Shown here piece by piece: positions 26,499 to 35,331 of a DNA stretch of 59,773 nucleotides. Within the stretch, counting starts at the first letter, position 1, and each line of letters begins with the position of its first letter. A model generated the notes under the pieces. The model saw only the letters and a program-made list of their open reading frames with translations, was not told the origin of the DNA and made no database searches. The translations under genes were made by a program, and so were the position numbers. This DNA comes from an uncultured Erysipelotrichaceae bacterium (GTDB taxonomy: Bacteria; Bacillota_I; Bacilli_A; RFN20; CAG-826): positions 1-59,773 of the forward strand of contig CADCGC010000002.1 of the NCBI GenBank assembly GCA_902800905.1. Direction: 5' to 3'.

Positions 26499-27673
26499 TG
26501 GAAAATAATAATCATAAAACTTATTTCTATTATCTTCGTGAGAGTAGTACCTCAAATAACGAAGAGATTTGGGTTGTTGAAGAATCACCAACTCCATTTG
26601 ATGGTTATGTTGAAGAATCGTTAGTTAAAGAAGAAGATAGATTAGCCTTACAAAAATATCTTTCTAGTGGACACGCTCCTAAAAATGAAAAGGCTAAGGA
26701 AAAAGAGAAAATAGGCAGACTCTGGCTTGTTAATGAAAGAGAATTGGTCTTTAGACAAGTAATAGAAAAAGAAGAAAAACCAGTTAGAGATCCTAGTGTT
26801 CCTCTAACAGAAAAAGAATTAAAAGATCGTCGCGATAAAGTTAAAGATGTTATTTCCGCTATCGCTAGTAATTTAATTTTAGCGTTCCTTTCTTTCCTTG
26901 TTTTATTCCCGCTTATCTATATGGTGTTATCTTCATTTAAAACACCTATTGAATATGTTGAAAATAAAGCAGGATTATTTCCAGAAAATATATTTAACTT
27001 TGAAAACTACGAATTGATTTTAACTCAAGAGAACCTCCTTGTTGGATATAAAAATACCCTTATTATTGTTGTTGCGGTTATTCCTTGTGGAACATTCTTT
27101 GCCGCTATGGCAGCGTTCTCTTTTGCTAAATTAAAACTTCGAAGTAAACAATTTTGGTTATTATTCCTTTTAAGCGGAATGATGATTCCTGGAGCAGTTT
27201 TGCTTATGCCAAGATTTATTGCGTATAACATTATTCACTGGTATGACACGCTTCTCCCATTAATTGTTCCTCATTTATTTATACATGTAGGAACTATGTT
27301 CTTCTTCATTCAATATATGAAAGGAATTCCTTCTGAATTGTTTGAAGCTGCCAAGATTGATGGATGTTCTACATTTAGAATGTTTGTTCAAATTATGATT
27401 CCGCTTCTTTTACCAGCGATTGCCGCACAAGACATTTTCTGGTTTATGGGAATATGGAACGACTTCTTTGCTCCATCCATTTACCTTGAATCGAGAGCAA
27501 ATAAAACCCTTCAAGTATTAATGCATTCAATTTTCGAAACCAATATGGGCAACTGGGGACAAACAAAAGTCTTTGCTGGCGCAGTATTAAGTTGCTTACC
27601 AATGATTGTTGTTTATTTGATTTTACAAAAATTCTTCATTAAGTCGATGTCTATTGGAGCGGTTAAGGGATAA
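26495..27673 (+). CDS. Sugar ABC transporter permease (MalG-like) with long cytosolic N-terminus
   Basis: This 392-residue protein has six membrane segments beginning near residue 126 and the EAA loop ELFEAAKIDGCSTFRMF in the C-terminal half, typical of MalG-type permeases. Ordinary members are 270-300 residues. Here an extra hydrophilic region of about 115 residues precedes the first span. It is rich in Glu and Lys with a short aromatic start (KTYFYYLRESS) and a WLVNERELVFR segment. This extension should lie in the cytosol near the ATPase, which itself has an unusual insert. The gene overlaps the first permease by four bases. Confidence 0.92.
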   Translation: MMENNNHKTYFYYLRESSTSNNEEIWVVEESPTPFDGYVEESLVKEEDRLALQKYLSSGHAPKNEKAKEKEKIGRLWLVNERELVFRQVIEKEEKPVRDPSVPLTEKELKDRRDKVKDVISAIASNLILAFLSFLVLFPLIYMVLSSFKTPIEYVENKAGLFPENIFNFENYELILTQENLLVGYKNTLIIVVAVIPCGTFFAAMAAFSFAKLKLRSKQFWLLFLLSGMMIPGAVLLMPRFIAYNIIHWYDTLLPLIVPHLFIHVGTMFFFIQYMKGIPSELFEAAKIDGCSTFRMFVQIMIPLLLPAIAAQDIFWFMGIWNDFFAPSIYLESRANKTLQVLMHSIFETNMGNWGQTKVFAGAVLSCLPMIVVYLILQKFFIKSMSIGAVKG

Positions 27674-27676
27674 AAT

Positions 27677-30232
27677 ATGGCTCACACAATTAAAAAGATT
27701 ATCAGTACAATTGGAATTGCTTTATCAACAACCGCTTTTACTGTTGGAGTTGCTTCAGCAACTTATTTAAGTTATATCAATCAAAAACAAACTAGTAATG
27801 TTCAATTTGATTTTGATAGTGAAAACATCCCTGATCACGAAGTTGTGATTGATGGAATAAAAGACTCACAATATGGTTCCACACCAATCCTATCTTTTGG
27901 TGTAAATAACAAAGCTGTTAAATTGTATTTTTATCGCACAAAACAAGCGATGTATATGTATTTTGATGTTGATGATTCAACCGTTACAACAAGAGCCATT
28001 GGTGATAACAACGCTCAAGATGAAGACGGCATCGAAATGAATATTGATGTTCTTCTTAATGGAGGAAACGCACCTCAAAAAGATGATTTAAGAATCTATT
28101 TGGCCGCTAATGCGAATAATTATTCAAAAGTTATTAGAGGAACAGGAACAGATTGGGATACTTCAACACTAATTGGTTTTGGTGCAACGATGTGTACTTC
28201 CTTTAAAGAAGGAACAACAGTTAATGATAATACCGGAGATCCTGATCCTGGATATTGTATTGAATATCGAATCCCATATGTTTCTTTCTTTAATGGCGCT
28301 AACGAAAAAACTCCATTTGGATTTTCATTTATTCAAACGGTTTTAGATGACTATTCAGGAAAAAGAGATAGAAAAGGTATGGGTGGTCACCCAACATTTA
28401 AAATTCCTAATGCTGATATCCCTTCTTGTTATATCGTTTTATACGGAAATAGTTTCTATACGAGAAGTCAATTTGAAAATCTAACAACCGCAAACAAATC
28501 TTCTGTTGTAGGAACTGTTATTGATTCTTCTAATACCCCTTTATCAAATGTTCGTGTTGAAGGATATTATAGCAATGATATAAGCAGGAAATGCGTGAGC
28601 AAAACTGATAACAATGGTAATTTCATGTTTGAAAACATTAAATCAGAAACCGATTTTGTTGTTACAGCCTCTAAAACCGATTATTTAGATACAACGTTGA
28701 TTTATGATAAAAATAATTTAGCCTTAGCTAATGGCGCGGAATATAGTCAAACATTTACGATGCTTGCTTCTGATTCTGAGACAGCACAAGTTTCAGGATT
28801 CCTAACCGCGTTTACTGGTGATGCACTTTCAAATTTCAAAGTTTCAGTTCTTGGACATCCAAATATTACTGCTAAAACAAATAGTAGTGGTGAATACAAA
28901 ATTAATGTTTATAAAAACGTTGAGAATGTTTTGATGTTTGAGAAGAGCGGTTATGAAAAACAATATATGCTTTCTGATGGCTTATCTAATGTTGAAACCT
29001 TTGAGATGCGTAAGAGCGCAACAACAGTTATTTCACCTAAAAAAGCATCTTTAATTTCTAATTACGCAACAGTTGAAACTTCAAGATGTTCTTCTTCAGT
29101 TTTTGTAAAAGCACTTACTCCTTATGAAATTGATAATGGAGAGTTTGTTTTAATTAATTTTAATAATGGCAATTACAGCTCTTTTGGTAGTAACTATCGT
29201 AATGGAGACTATGAAATTAAATATGATGGAAAAGATGTTTTCTTTAGTGAATATAACGAAGAAACCGCCTCTTTTGAATATAATCAACAAAAATCTAGCC
29301 AAATAAAAGTTAACAAAAAAACAAATGTTCTTGTTGAATATTCTTTCGACATTCCTTTCTCAATTATGAATTTAACATCAACAAGTGTGTATGGATTAGC
29401 GGCTGCGTTCTTTGACGGAGCAAAATATCAAGAATCTGTTGCAAACAAAGAGATTGTTAAAGATGAATATATTGATTTCTATTCAACTGCAACTTATATG
29501 AGATTTGACAAATCAGGAAATCCATATTTTGCTCCAAACAACAAAGAAAACGACTTCTTATATTTCTATCACGCTGTTGATGGAGCGCTCGAAGAAGACA
29601 TTCCAAATAACGCCGATCTTGTTTATGCTACATATACTAGAGACAATGATGGCTTAAATATTGAAGTTACAGTTAGCAGTGGATTTGATATGCACTTTAA
29701 TCCACGTTATTTGACAGGGCTCGAAGCAATCAATGTCATTCTTAATCTTGATGGAAATAACCTTGATGCTTGGAGAATGTATAAAGATGGTCTTGATTGC
29801 TATGACATTAACTTCAGAATCTATAGTGACAACACAATTTGCTATGCAAATTCATATGATTTTAAGTCCCAAGGAAGCAACCAATTGTGGTGGAGTGATA
29901 AATCACATAACAATGGAACCGCTAAAAACTTTATTATCGATGCCCAAAAATTAGATAGCAAAAACTATGAAGCAATCAATGAAAAAGGATGCTTTGTTTA
30001 TAAACTCCATTTCACATATGAAGAATTAGCTATTATTGCTGGTGCTCCTAATAATGTGACACTTAGCAAATCAAGTCCTATTTCAATGCTTGTTTATGAA
30101 GTAAGTGAAACATCTAAGACAACAATTAGATTCTACACATCCAGCGGTGATGGTTGGATTTATAAAAATAATAAGTTTGTAAAGACTGTTGGAACATTTT
30201 CCAATCAAGCCAATTACATTAGTTTAAGTTAA
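27677..30232 (+). CDS. Exported carbohydrate-binding protein with CBM9-like and CarboxypepD_reg-like domains
   Basis: This 851-residue protein has an N-terminal hydrophobic segment (about 8-30, signal or anchor, no lipobox). Residues about 50-265 resemble a family 9 carbohydrate-binding module or DOMON-type beta-sandwich (DGIKDSQYG, EDGIEMNIDV, GYCIEYRIPY). Two regulatory-like beta domains follow (about 275-360 and 370-450, with VVGTVIDSSNTPLSNVRV and KTNSSGEYKINV). A second CBM9-like region is likely at about 620-830. No hydrolase motif is apparent. It starts three bases after the permease gene, so it is co-expressed with the importer and probably captures its glycan at the surface. Domain edges are estimates. 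Confidence 0.75.
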   Translation: MAHTIKKIISTIGIALSTTAFTVGVASATYLSYINQKQTSNVQFDFDSENIPDHEVVIDGIKDSQYGSTPILSFGVNNKAVKLYFYRTKQAMYMYFDVDDSTVTTRAIGDNNAQDEDGIEMNIDVLLNGGNAPQKDDLRIYLAANANNYSKVIRGTGTDWDTSTLIGFGATMCTSFKEGTTVNDNTGDPDPGYCIEYRIPYVSFFNGANEKTPFGFSFIQTVLDDYSGKRDRKGMGGHPTFKIPNADIPSCYIVLYGNSFYTRSQFENLTTANKSSVVGTVIDSSNTPLSNVRVEGYYSNDISRKCVSKTDNNGNFMFENIKSETDFVVTASKTDYLDTTLIYDKNNLALANGAEYSQTFTMLASDSETAQVSGFLTAFTGDALSNFKVSVLGHPNITAKTNSSGEYKINVYKNVENVLMFEKSGYEKQYMLSDGLSNVETFEMRKSATTVISPKKASLISNYATVETSRCSSSVFVKALTPYEIDNGEFVLINFNNGNYSSFGSNYRNGDYEIKYDGKDVFFSEYNEETASFEYNQQKSSQIKVNKKTNVLVEYSFDIPFSIMNLTSTSVYGLAAAFFDGAKYQESVANKEIVKDEYIDFYSTATYMRFDKSGNPYFAPNNKENDFLYFYHAVDGALEEDIPNNADLVYATYTRDNDGLNIEVTVSSGFDMHFNPRYLTGLEAINVILNLDGNNLDAWRMYKDGLDCYDINFRIYSDNTICYANSYDFKSQGSNQLWWSDKSHNNGTAKNFIIDAQKLDSKNYEAINEKGCFVYKLHFTYEELAIIAGAPNNVTLSKSSPISMLVYEVSETSKTTIRFYTSSGDGWIYKNNKFVKTVGTFSNQANYISLS

Positions 30233-30243
30233 GGAGTAAGAAT

Positions 30244-32769
30244 ATGAAAAAAAGTCGTTTATTATTCGTTCTTGCATCCTTAGTTATGGTTGTTGGATGT
30301 AATCAAAATGCAGATAGTTATAAAGAAGATACTCCAGCAACAATGGACGATGTCTCTTTCCCTGATGATAGTGAAACAACACCAAGACCAGGCTCGGTGG
30401 CTCTTCCAGAAGATGGTAGTGAAGCTGTTGCTCCACTCAACTTAGATGGGTATGTGCCTAATTATTATTCTAATAATAGTTTTAATGATCTCCCGGCTCA
30501 ATGGAGTGGTTACGGAATTCACTCCCCATCAATTTTCAAATATAAAGATTCATATTATTTATATCAGTCAACTCCTGATAACAACGTGGGCATTAAAGCA
30601 TATAAGTCGAAAGATTTAATAAATTGGTCTATTATTGATTCTCTTAATAGCGCTGGATATGTTACAAGAAAAGTTAAAGAAACATTCGCAGCTAAAAACC
30701 CTAGAGTTGTTTATTATGAAGATGAATTCCACTTATATTTCTCTACTCCAAAAGGATACAAGATGTTTAAATCTTCTTCTCCTGAAGGACCATTCGTTTA
30801 TGAATGTGATTTGAATTATTCTCGAATATATACCGGATCAATTTTTGTTTCTCCATCATCAAAAATCTATTTTGTTAGTGGAGGAGAAACAGGTGCCTAT
30901 TTATATGAAATGAAATCGATCAACGAAATCGATTACAGTACAAGAACTCAAATAAATGCGACTGTTACTGATGAATATAAAGGCGCAACTAATCCTGTTA
31001 CTAACCCTTCTTTAATTGATATTGATGGAATATGTTTTTTAACTTATTCATTACAAAGCGAGAACTACTTATCGTATAGAAGCAATGTTGTTAGTGCGGT
31101 TAATCCTGATTATTCTTCAGCAAATAAATTAGCGGAATCCTTCTTTAACCAAAAGAAGGAACCGCTATTAATTAATACCAACTATCAAAACGGAGATGTG
31201 GCTCTTGGCGACTTAGGAATCGTTGAAGGCCAAGATATGCTTTCTTATTACGGCTATTATTCATCGATGGATAAGGACGGAGTTAGACATTTCAATATTT
31301 CTCCACTTTATTATTCAGGCGCGAATATTGCTTTCGCACATCGAGAAACCGATTCTATCTTAGAAAGGCAAGAATTAAGTGAAATCAACCTTTCTTATAC
31401 TGGAGAAGAAAAGAGATTTACTACTGATGATTTAGGAGACAAATATACATTGGTGTCTTATTTTAAAGACATTGATGAAATTTATGTTGGCTATAAATCA
31501 AACAACAATACTTATGTGGTGTCCATTGATAAAGAAAACAAGAAAGCCTCTCTAGTAGTTAGAGAAAATGGATTATCATTCGTTGTTAATGAAGTAAATG
31601 TTTATAACGATAACCACATTGTTAAAGTCATTAAAGATGAAAAGCTTCGTATTCAATTAGATGATATGACACTTCTTGATGAAGAACCAAAATCATTTGT
31701 GGCTAACAAATTTGGATTTAAATACAATTCAAATTCTGTTGTTGAAAAGACGTTATTTAGTGAAAAAACCGCTGAAGAAGTCCAACGAAATGTCTTTAAA
31801 CACGGTGAAGCAATTATACCAGCAGAGACATATGATAAAGCCAATTCTTCAATCGTTGATGCTAATAACATAAAAGCAGTAGATAACAAATTTGATGATC
31901 TATATGGAAGCAAATATTTAGAAATGAAATCATTCCGTGACTACGCTAGATATTTGGTTGATGTAAAAGAAAATGGTCGATATGGTGTTGAGTTAGTGTT
32001 TAATTCTTCATTTACAAAATATAATTGCGCTCTTGGAATTCGCTTAGGTAATAACAATGAATATGTTTATCAAACAAAAACAATAGGCGAAAGTGGTTTT
32101 GTTAGAACTTTGACTTGCGAATTTAATGTTAACAAAGGCGCTAATGAATTGTTGATTGAAAATCTTTCTAAAGGAACACTTAAACTTGTTTCTCTAAGAT
32201 TAATCAAAGTTAGTGAATTTGTTCCAAATTATGAGAATGCTTTAGATTCCTTTGCTACAAAAGGTGTCTATTATGTTACAGACTTTTTGATTGATGATGA
32301 ATATCATTGCCACAGAACATATGAAAACGCGAATACTTTCGCCTATGTTGGTGATAACACATTTACCGATTTTGAATTAGATGTTGAAGTTGCGTTCTCT
32401 GACGCCGTTATGATTACTGGATTTGTGACTATCGGGTTTAGATGTGATAACTATGTCACAAGCGTTGTAGATACTAACGAAAGTTCAATTGGATATTTCT
32501 TAGAAATATCTCAATATTCAATTGATTTAGTCAAACATCAATATGGTAATGGTGTAACTTTCGCAAGTGAGGCGCTATCTAATAAAAACAACGTTTTCCA
32601 ATCGTATCGAATCATCGTTAATGGAAATTCAATCAAAGTTTATAGAGGCGAAACTTTAGTCTTTAATGTTGTTGATGCGTTTGCTATTAGTGCTGGCAGA
32701 TTAGCGTTTGGCTCTTCTGACGCGGTTGGTATGATTCGTAATATGTCTGTTAAGGCAGTTGAGGAATAG
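30244..32769 (+). CDS. Lipoprotein with GH43-like propeller, catalytic triad lost
   Basis: This 841-residue lipoprotein (lipobox VVGC, Cys19) has an N-terminal five-bladed propeller (about 85-370) related to GH43 by its repeated FKYKDSYYLY and VVYYEDEFHLYF blades. Comparison with the intact paralogue at 35332 shows all three catalytic positions changed: the base Asp is S94 (HSPSI), the pKa-modulating Asp is lost (YTGSI) and the acid Glu is lost (VTNPSL). Beta-sandwich modules follow, including a KLRIQLDDM lectin-like stretch and a C-terminal LamG-like region. Hydrolysis is therefore unlikely; glycan binding at the surface is more plausible. Confidence 0.8.
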   Translation: MKKSRLLFVLASLVMVVGCNQNADSYKEDTPATMDDVSFPDDSETTPRPGSVALPEDGSEAVAPLNLDGYVPNYYSNNSFNDLPAQWSGYGIHSPSIFKYKDSYYLYQSTPDNNVGIKAYKSKDLINWSIIDSLNSAGYVTRKVKETFAAKNPRVVYYEDEFHLYFSTPKGYKMFKSSSPEGPFVYECDLNYSRIYTGSIFVSPSSKIYFVSGGETGAYLYEMKSINEIDYSTRTQINATVTDEYKGATNPVTNPSLIDIDGICFLTYSLQSENYLSYRSNVVSAVNPDYSSANKLAESFFNQKKEPLLINTNYQNGDVALGDLGIVEGQDMLSYYGYYSSMDKDGVRHFNISPLYYSGANIAFAHRETDSILERQELSEINLSYTGEEKRFTTDDLGDKYTLVSYFKDIDEIYVGYKSNNNTYVVSIDKENKKASLVVRENGLSFVVNEVNVYNDNHIVKVIKDEKLRIQLDDMTLLDEEPKSFVANKFGFKYNSNSVVEKTLFSEKTAEEVQRNVFKHGEAIIPAETYDKANSSIVDANNIKAVDNKFDDLYGSKYLEMKSFRDYARYLVDVKENGRYGVELVFNSSFTKYNCALGIRLGNNNEYVYQTKTIGESGFVRTLTCEFNVNKGANELLIENLSKGTLKLVSLRLIKVSEFVPNYENALDSFATKGVYYVTDFLIDDEYHCHRTYENANTFAYVGDNTFTDFELDVEVAFSDAVMITGFVTIGFRCDNYVTSVVDTNESSIGYFLEISQYSIDLVKHQYGNGVTFASEALSNKNNVFQSYRIIVNGNSIKVYRGETLVFNVVDAFAISAGRLAFGSSDAVGMIRNMSVKAVEE

Positions 32770-32777
32770 GGGTCATT

Positions 32778-35318
32778 ATGAAAAAAAATAGATTAATTTC
32801 TTTCTTGTTTGTTCCTTCTATGCTTGTTGGTTTAACTGGATGTAACAGCAATGTTTCTTATGGTCCTGTTGAGGAAAATAAAGGAACTACAGCTACATAT
32901 AATGTTTCTTATTATGACAATTCTCAATATAGTGATTACCACGCTGATGGGGCATCTTCTATTGCAAATCAATGGGAAGAATATGGTTTATCATCTCCAT
33001 TTATTATGAGATTTAATGGGGAATATTATTTATATGCTTCTACAAGTGAAAACAGCAACGATAGTGGTGTTAGAGGTTGGAAGAGTAGCGATTTAGTTAA
33101 CTGGGAGACTATGACCGGAGAAGGACTACCTACTGGTTATGTTGTTGGTAAAGATAAAGGGGCAACCTTTAAAGCAAGAGCCCCAGAAGTTTATTACTAT
33201 AATGGTTACTTCTATATGTATGAATCAAATAACGGAGGAGTTGGACACTTTATCTTACGTAGTAAAAAACCTAATGGTCCATTCACCTCTCTTAATCGTT
33301 CTAGTTTAGATTCAAAAAGAGATGGCACCATTTTCTTTGGTACAAATGATAACCCATTTTTCATTACAGGTGGAAAAGGACAAATCAGCATTTCCACTAT
33401 GCAATCAATGGAGTCGATTCTTGATACTGAAATTAAAATTAACGGAACTGACAGATATTCTGATTTAAATACTGATTCACCATCTTTGTTCTTTCACGCT
33501 GGGAAATATTATCTTTTATATTCTAGCGGTTATGACACTTTAAATAGTTATCATATTAACTATTCAGTAAGTGATGGATGGGACGATGAAACACCAAGTG
33601 GATTAGCTAATTCATTTAGATATGGCGCTACCGACAAATTAATGGTCAATACCGATAAGAGTGAAGGCGCTGTTGGGCTTGGCCATCCTTCTACTGTTTT
33701 AGGTCCAGATTTAGATAGTATCTATATGGCGTATGATTCTATTGATGACGCAGAAAAGAATATTCATAGTTACAATTTAGATCGATTATTTGCTAGTGGC
33801 GATTTATTGACCGCGAAACACAATTTAAATAATTCCATTGTTCCAGATAAAGCAGTGTTTTCTTCTAATGATGAAACTGGATTAATTCATAATAATGAAT
33901 ATTATTTCGCTGATGGAACAACAAAAGATTCTTACTCAGTTGAATATAACTTTTCTAAAGGACAAAATAGTGAATTTGTCTTCTCTTATCTTAATGATAG
34001 CAACTATTCTTATATCGCTTTTGACGCTACATCATCAATCAGTGTTCATCAAAAGAAAGATGGCGAAGACAAATTAATCAAATCTGCTGAATTCTATAAT
34101 TTGTATAGTAATGATGATTTACACACCATTCGCATTTCTTATCGCGAAGATAAATTAGATGTTTTCTTTGACAATTTTTTAAAGATTAAAGCTGATAATC
34201 ATTTTGTTAAAGGCAAGGTTGGTTATAAAAAAGGTGGAGATTTAAAGATTTATCACACCTCATATTCTAATGTTGGTGGTGGATTATCTGATAACAAGGC
34301 TATTAAACAAGCTGGTTTAGATATTCCTACAGCACTTCATATGGTGAATAACCAAGTTGAAGATGTTGAATCATATAAGTATGACAAGCTTCATACCGGT
34401 GTTATTGATTTTGCAAGCGTTTCATATGTTTCCTTAAGACATAATGATTTCGCTAGATATCTTATTGATTTTAAGAAGAGTGCGACTTATGGGGTTGAAT
34501 TCTTAATTAACAAAAACAGTAATGGAAAATCGGTTATTGTTGAAGTTGACGATAAAGAAAATATCACATTAGACCTCCCGTATAATTATTCTGGTGGAGA
34601 ATATATTAAAGTTGTTGCTGGAGAGATAAACATTAATAAAGGAGTCCATCAATTTAAGATTCAAGGACTTAACGATTCCTTTGATTGCGTTTCATTTAAA
34701 TTAATCGAAAAAGCAGAAAAAGATTTATATATAAATGCCTCATTAAAAGACGAAGCTAATGTTAGAGGATTTAAATTCGGTAGTGACTCTTCTTGGAATT
34801 TCACTAACGGAGCAATATCTTCGCTCGCTAATAGAAGAAACATCGCTTTAACTGAAAACAAAAACATTACTGATTTCGATTTAAGTGTCGATTTAGAGTT
34901 GACTGGCGATGATTCCATCTTTAGAGAATCTGATGAAAGCGGTATTGCTTTTAGATGTACCGAATACGGTGATTATTCTATCTACGCTGAAGGATATACC
35001 GATATCAATATGACAACTGGAAAGAAATATGATTTGCGTGGCTACTACATGGCCTTTACTCCTAGAAAAGTGATTCTTTATCGTATGGATTTAACTGAAA
35101 GAAGTTCAGTGGTTATTAGTAACATTAGATTCTCTTTCGGTTCAAAAAAAACAAAAACTATCACATTAAAAGCAAGAGGATCGAGATTTGATTTGTTTGT
35201 AAACGGCACTCTCGTTAGCACATATTACGATGAACTTTGTTACTCAAGTGGGTCGGTCGGACTTTACGCAACAGGATCTGAATCTTCATATTCAAATTTC
35301 AAATTATTAACTAAATAA
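32778..35318 (+). CDS. Lipoprotein with GH43-like propeller, catalytic triad partly lost
   Basis: This 846-residue lipoprotein (LTGC, Cys22) is the second GH43-type paralogue. The propeller (about 65-360) aligns closely with the 35332 protein: LSSPFIMRFNGEYYLY, ARAPEVYYYNG, RDGTIFF. The base Asp is replaced by S73, the modulating Asp is kept (D182), and the acid Glu is replaced by D233 (TDSPS). Activity is doubtful. Later modules include a HTIRISYREDKLDVFFDN lectin-like domain, a CBM6-like region (ARYLIDFKKSATYGVEF) and a C-terminal LamG-like domain. It starts eight bases after the previous gene and appears to be a tandem duplicate. Confidence 0.82.
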   Translation: MKKNRLISFLFVPSMLVGLTGCNSNVSYGPVEENKGTTATYNVSYYDNSQYSDYHADGASSIANQWEEYGLSSPFIMRFNGEYYLYASTSENSNDSGVRGWKSSDLVNWETMTGEGLPTGYVVGKDKGATFKARAPEVYYYNGYFYMYESNNGGVGHFILRSKKPNGPFTSLNRSSLDSKRDGTIFFGTNDNPFFITGGKGQISISTMQSMESILDTEIKINGTDRYSDLNTDSPSLFFHAGKYYLLYSSGYDTLNSYHINYSVSDGWDDETPSGLANSFRYGATDKLMVNTDKSEGAVGLGHPSTVLGPDLDSIYMAYDSIDDAEKNIHSYNLDRLFASGDLLTAKHNLNNSIVPDKAVFSSNDETGLIHNNEYYFADGTTKDSYSVEYNFSKGQNSEFVFSYLNDSNYSYIAFDATSSISVHQKKDGEDKLIKSAEFYNLYSNDDLHTIRISYREDKLDVFFDNFLKIKADNHFVKGKVGYKKGGDLKIYHTSYSNVGGGLSDNKAIKQAGLDIPTALHMVNNQVEDVESYKYDKLHTGVIDFASVSYVSLRHNDFARYLIDFKKSATYGVEFLINKNSNGKSVIVEVDDKENITLDLPYNYSGGEYIKVVAGEININKGVHQFKIQGLNDSFDCVSFKLIEKAEKDLYINASLKDEANVRGFKFGSDSSWNFTNGAISSLANRRNIALTENKNITDFDLSVDLELTGDDSIFRESDESGIAFRCTEYGDYSIYAEGYTDINMTTGKKYDLRGYYMAFTPRKVILYRMDLTERSSVVISNIRFSFGSKKTKTITLKARGSRFDLFVNGTLVSTYYDELCYSSGSVGLYATGSESSYSNFKLLTK

Positions 35319-35331
35319 AGGATTAGTGATT

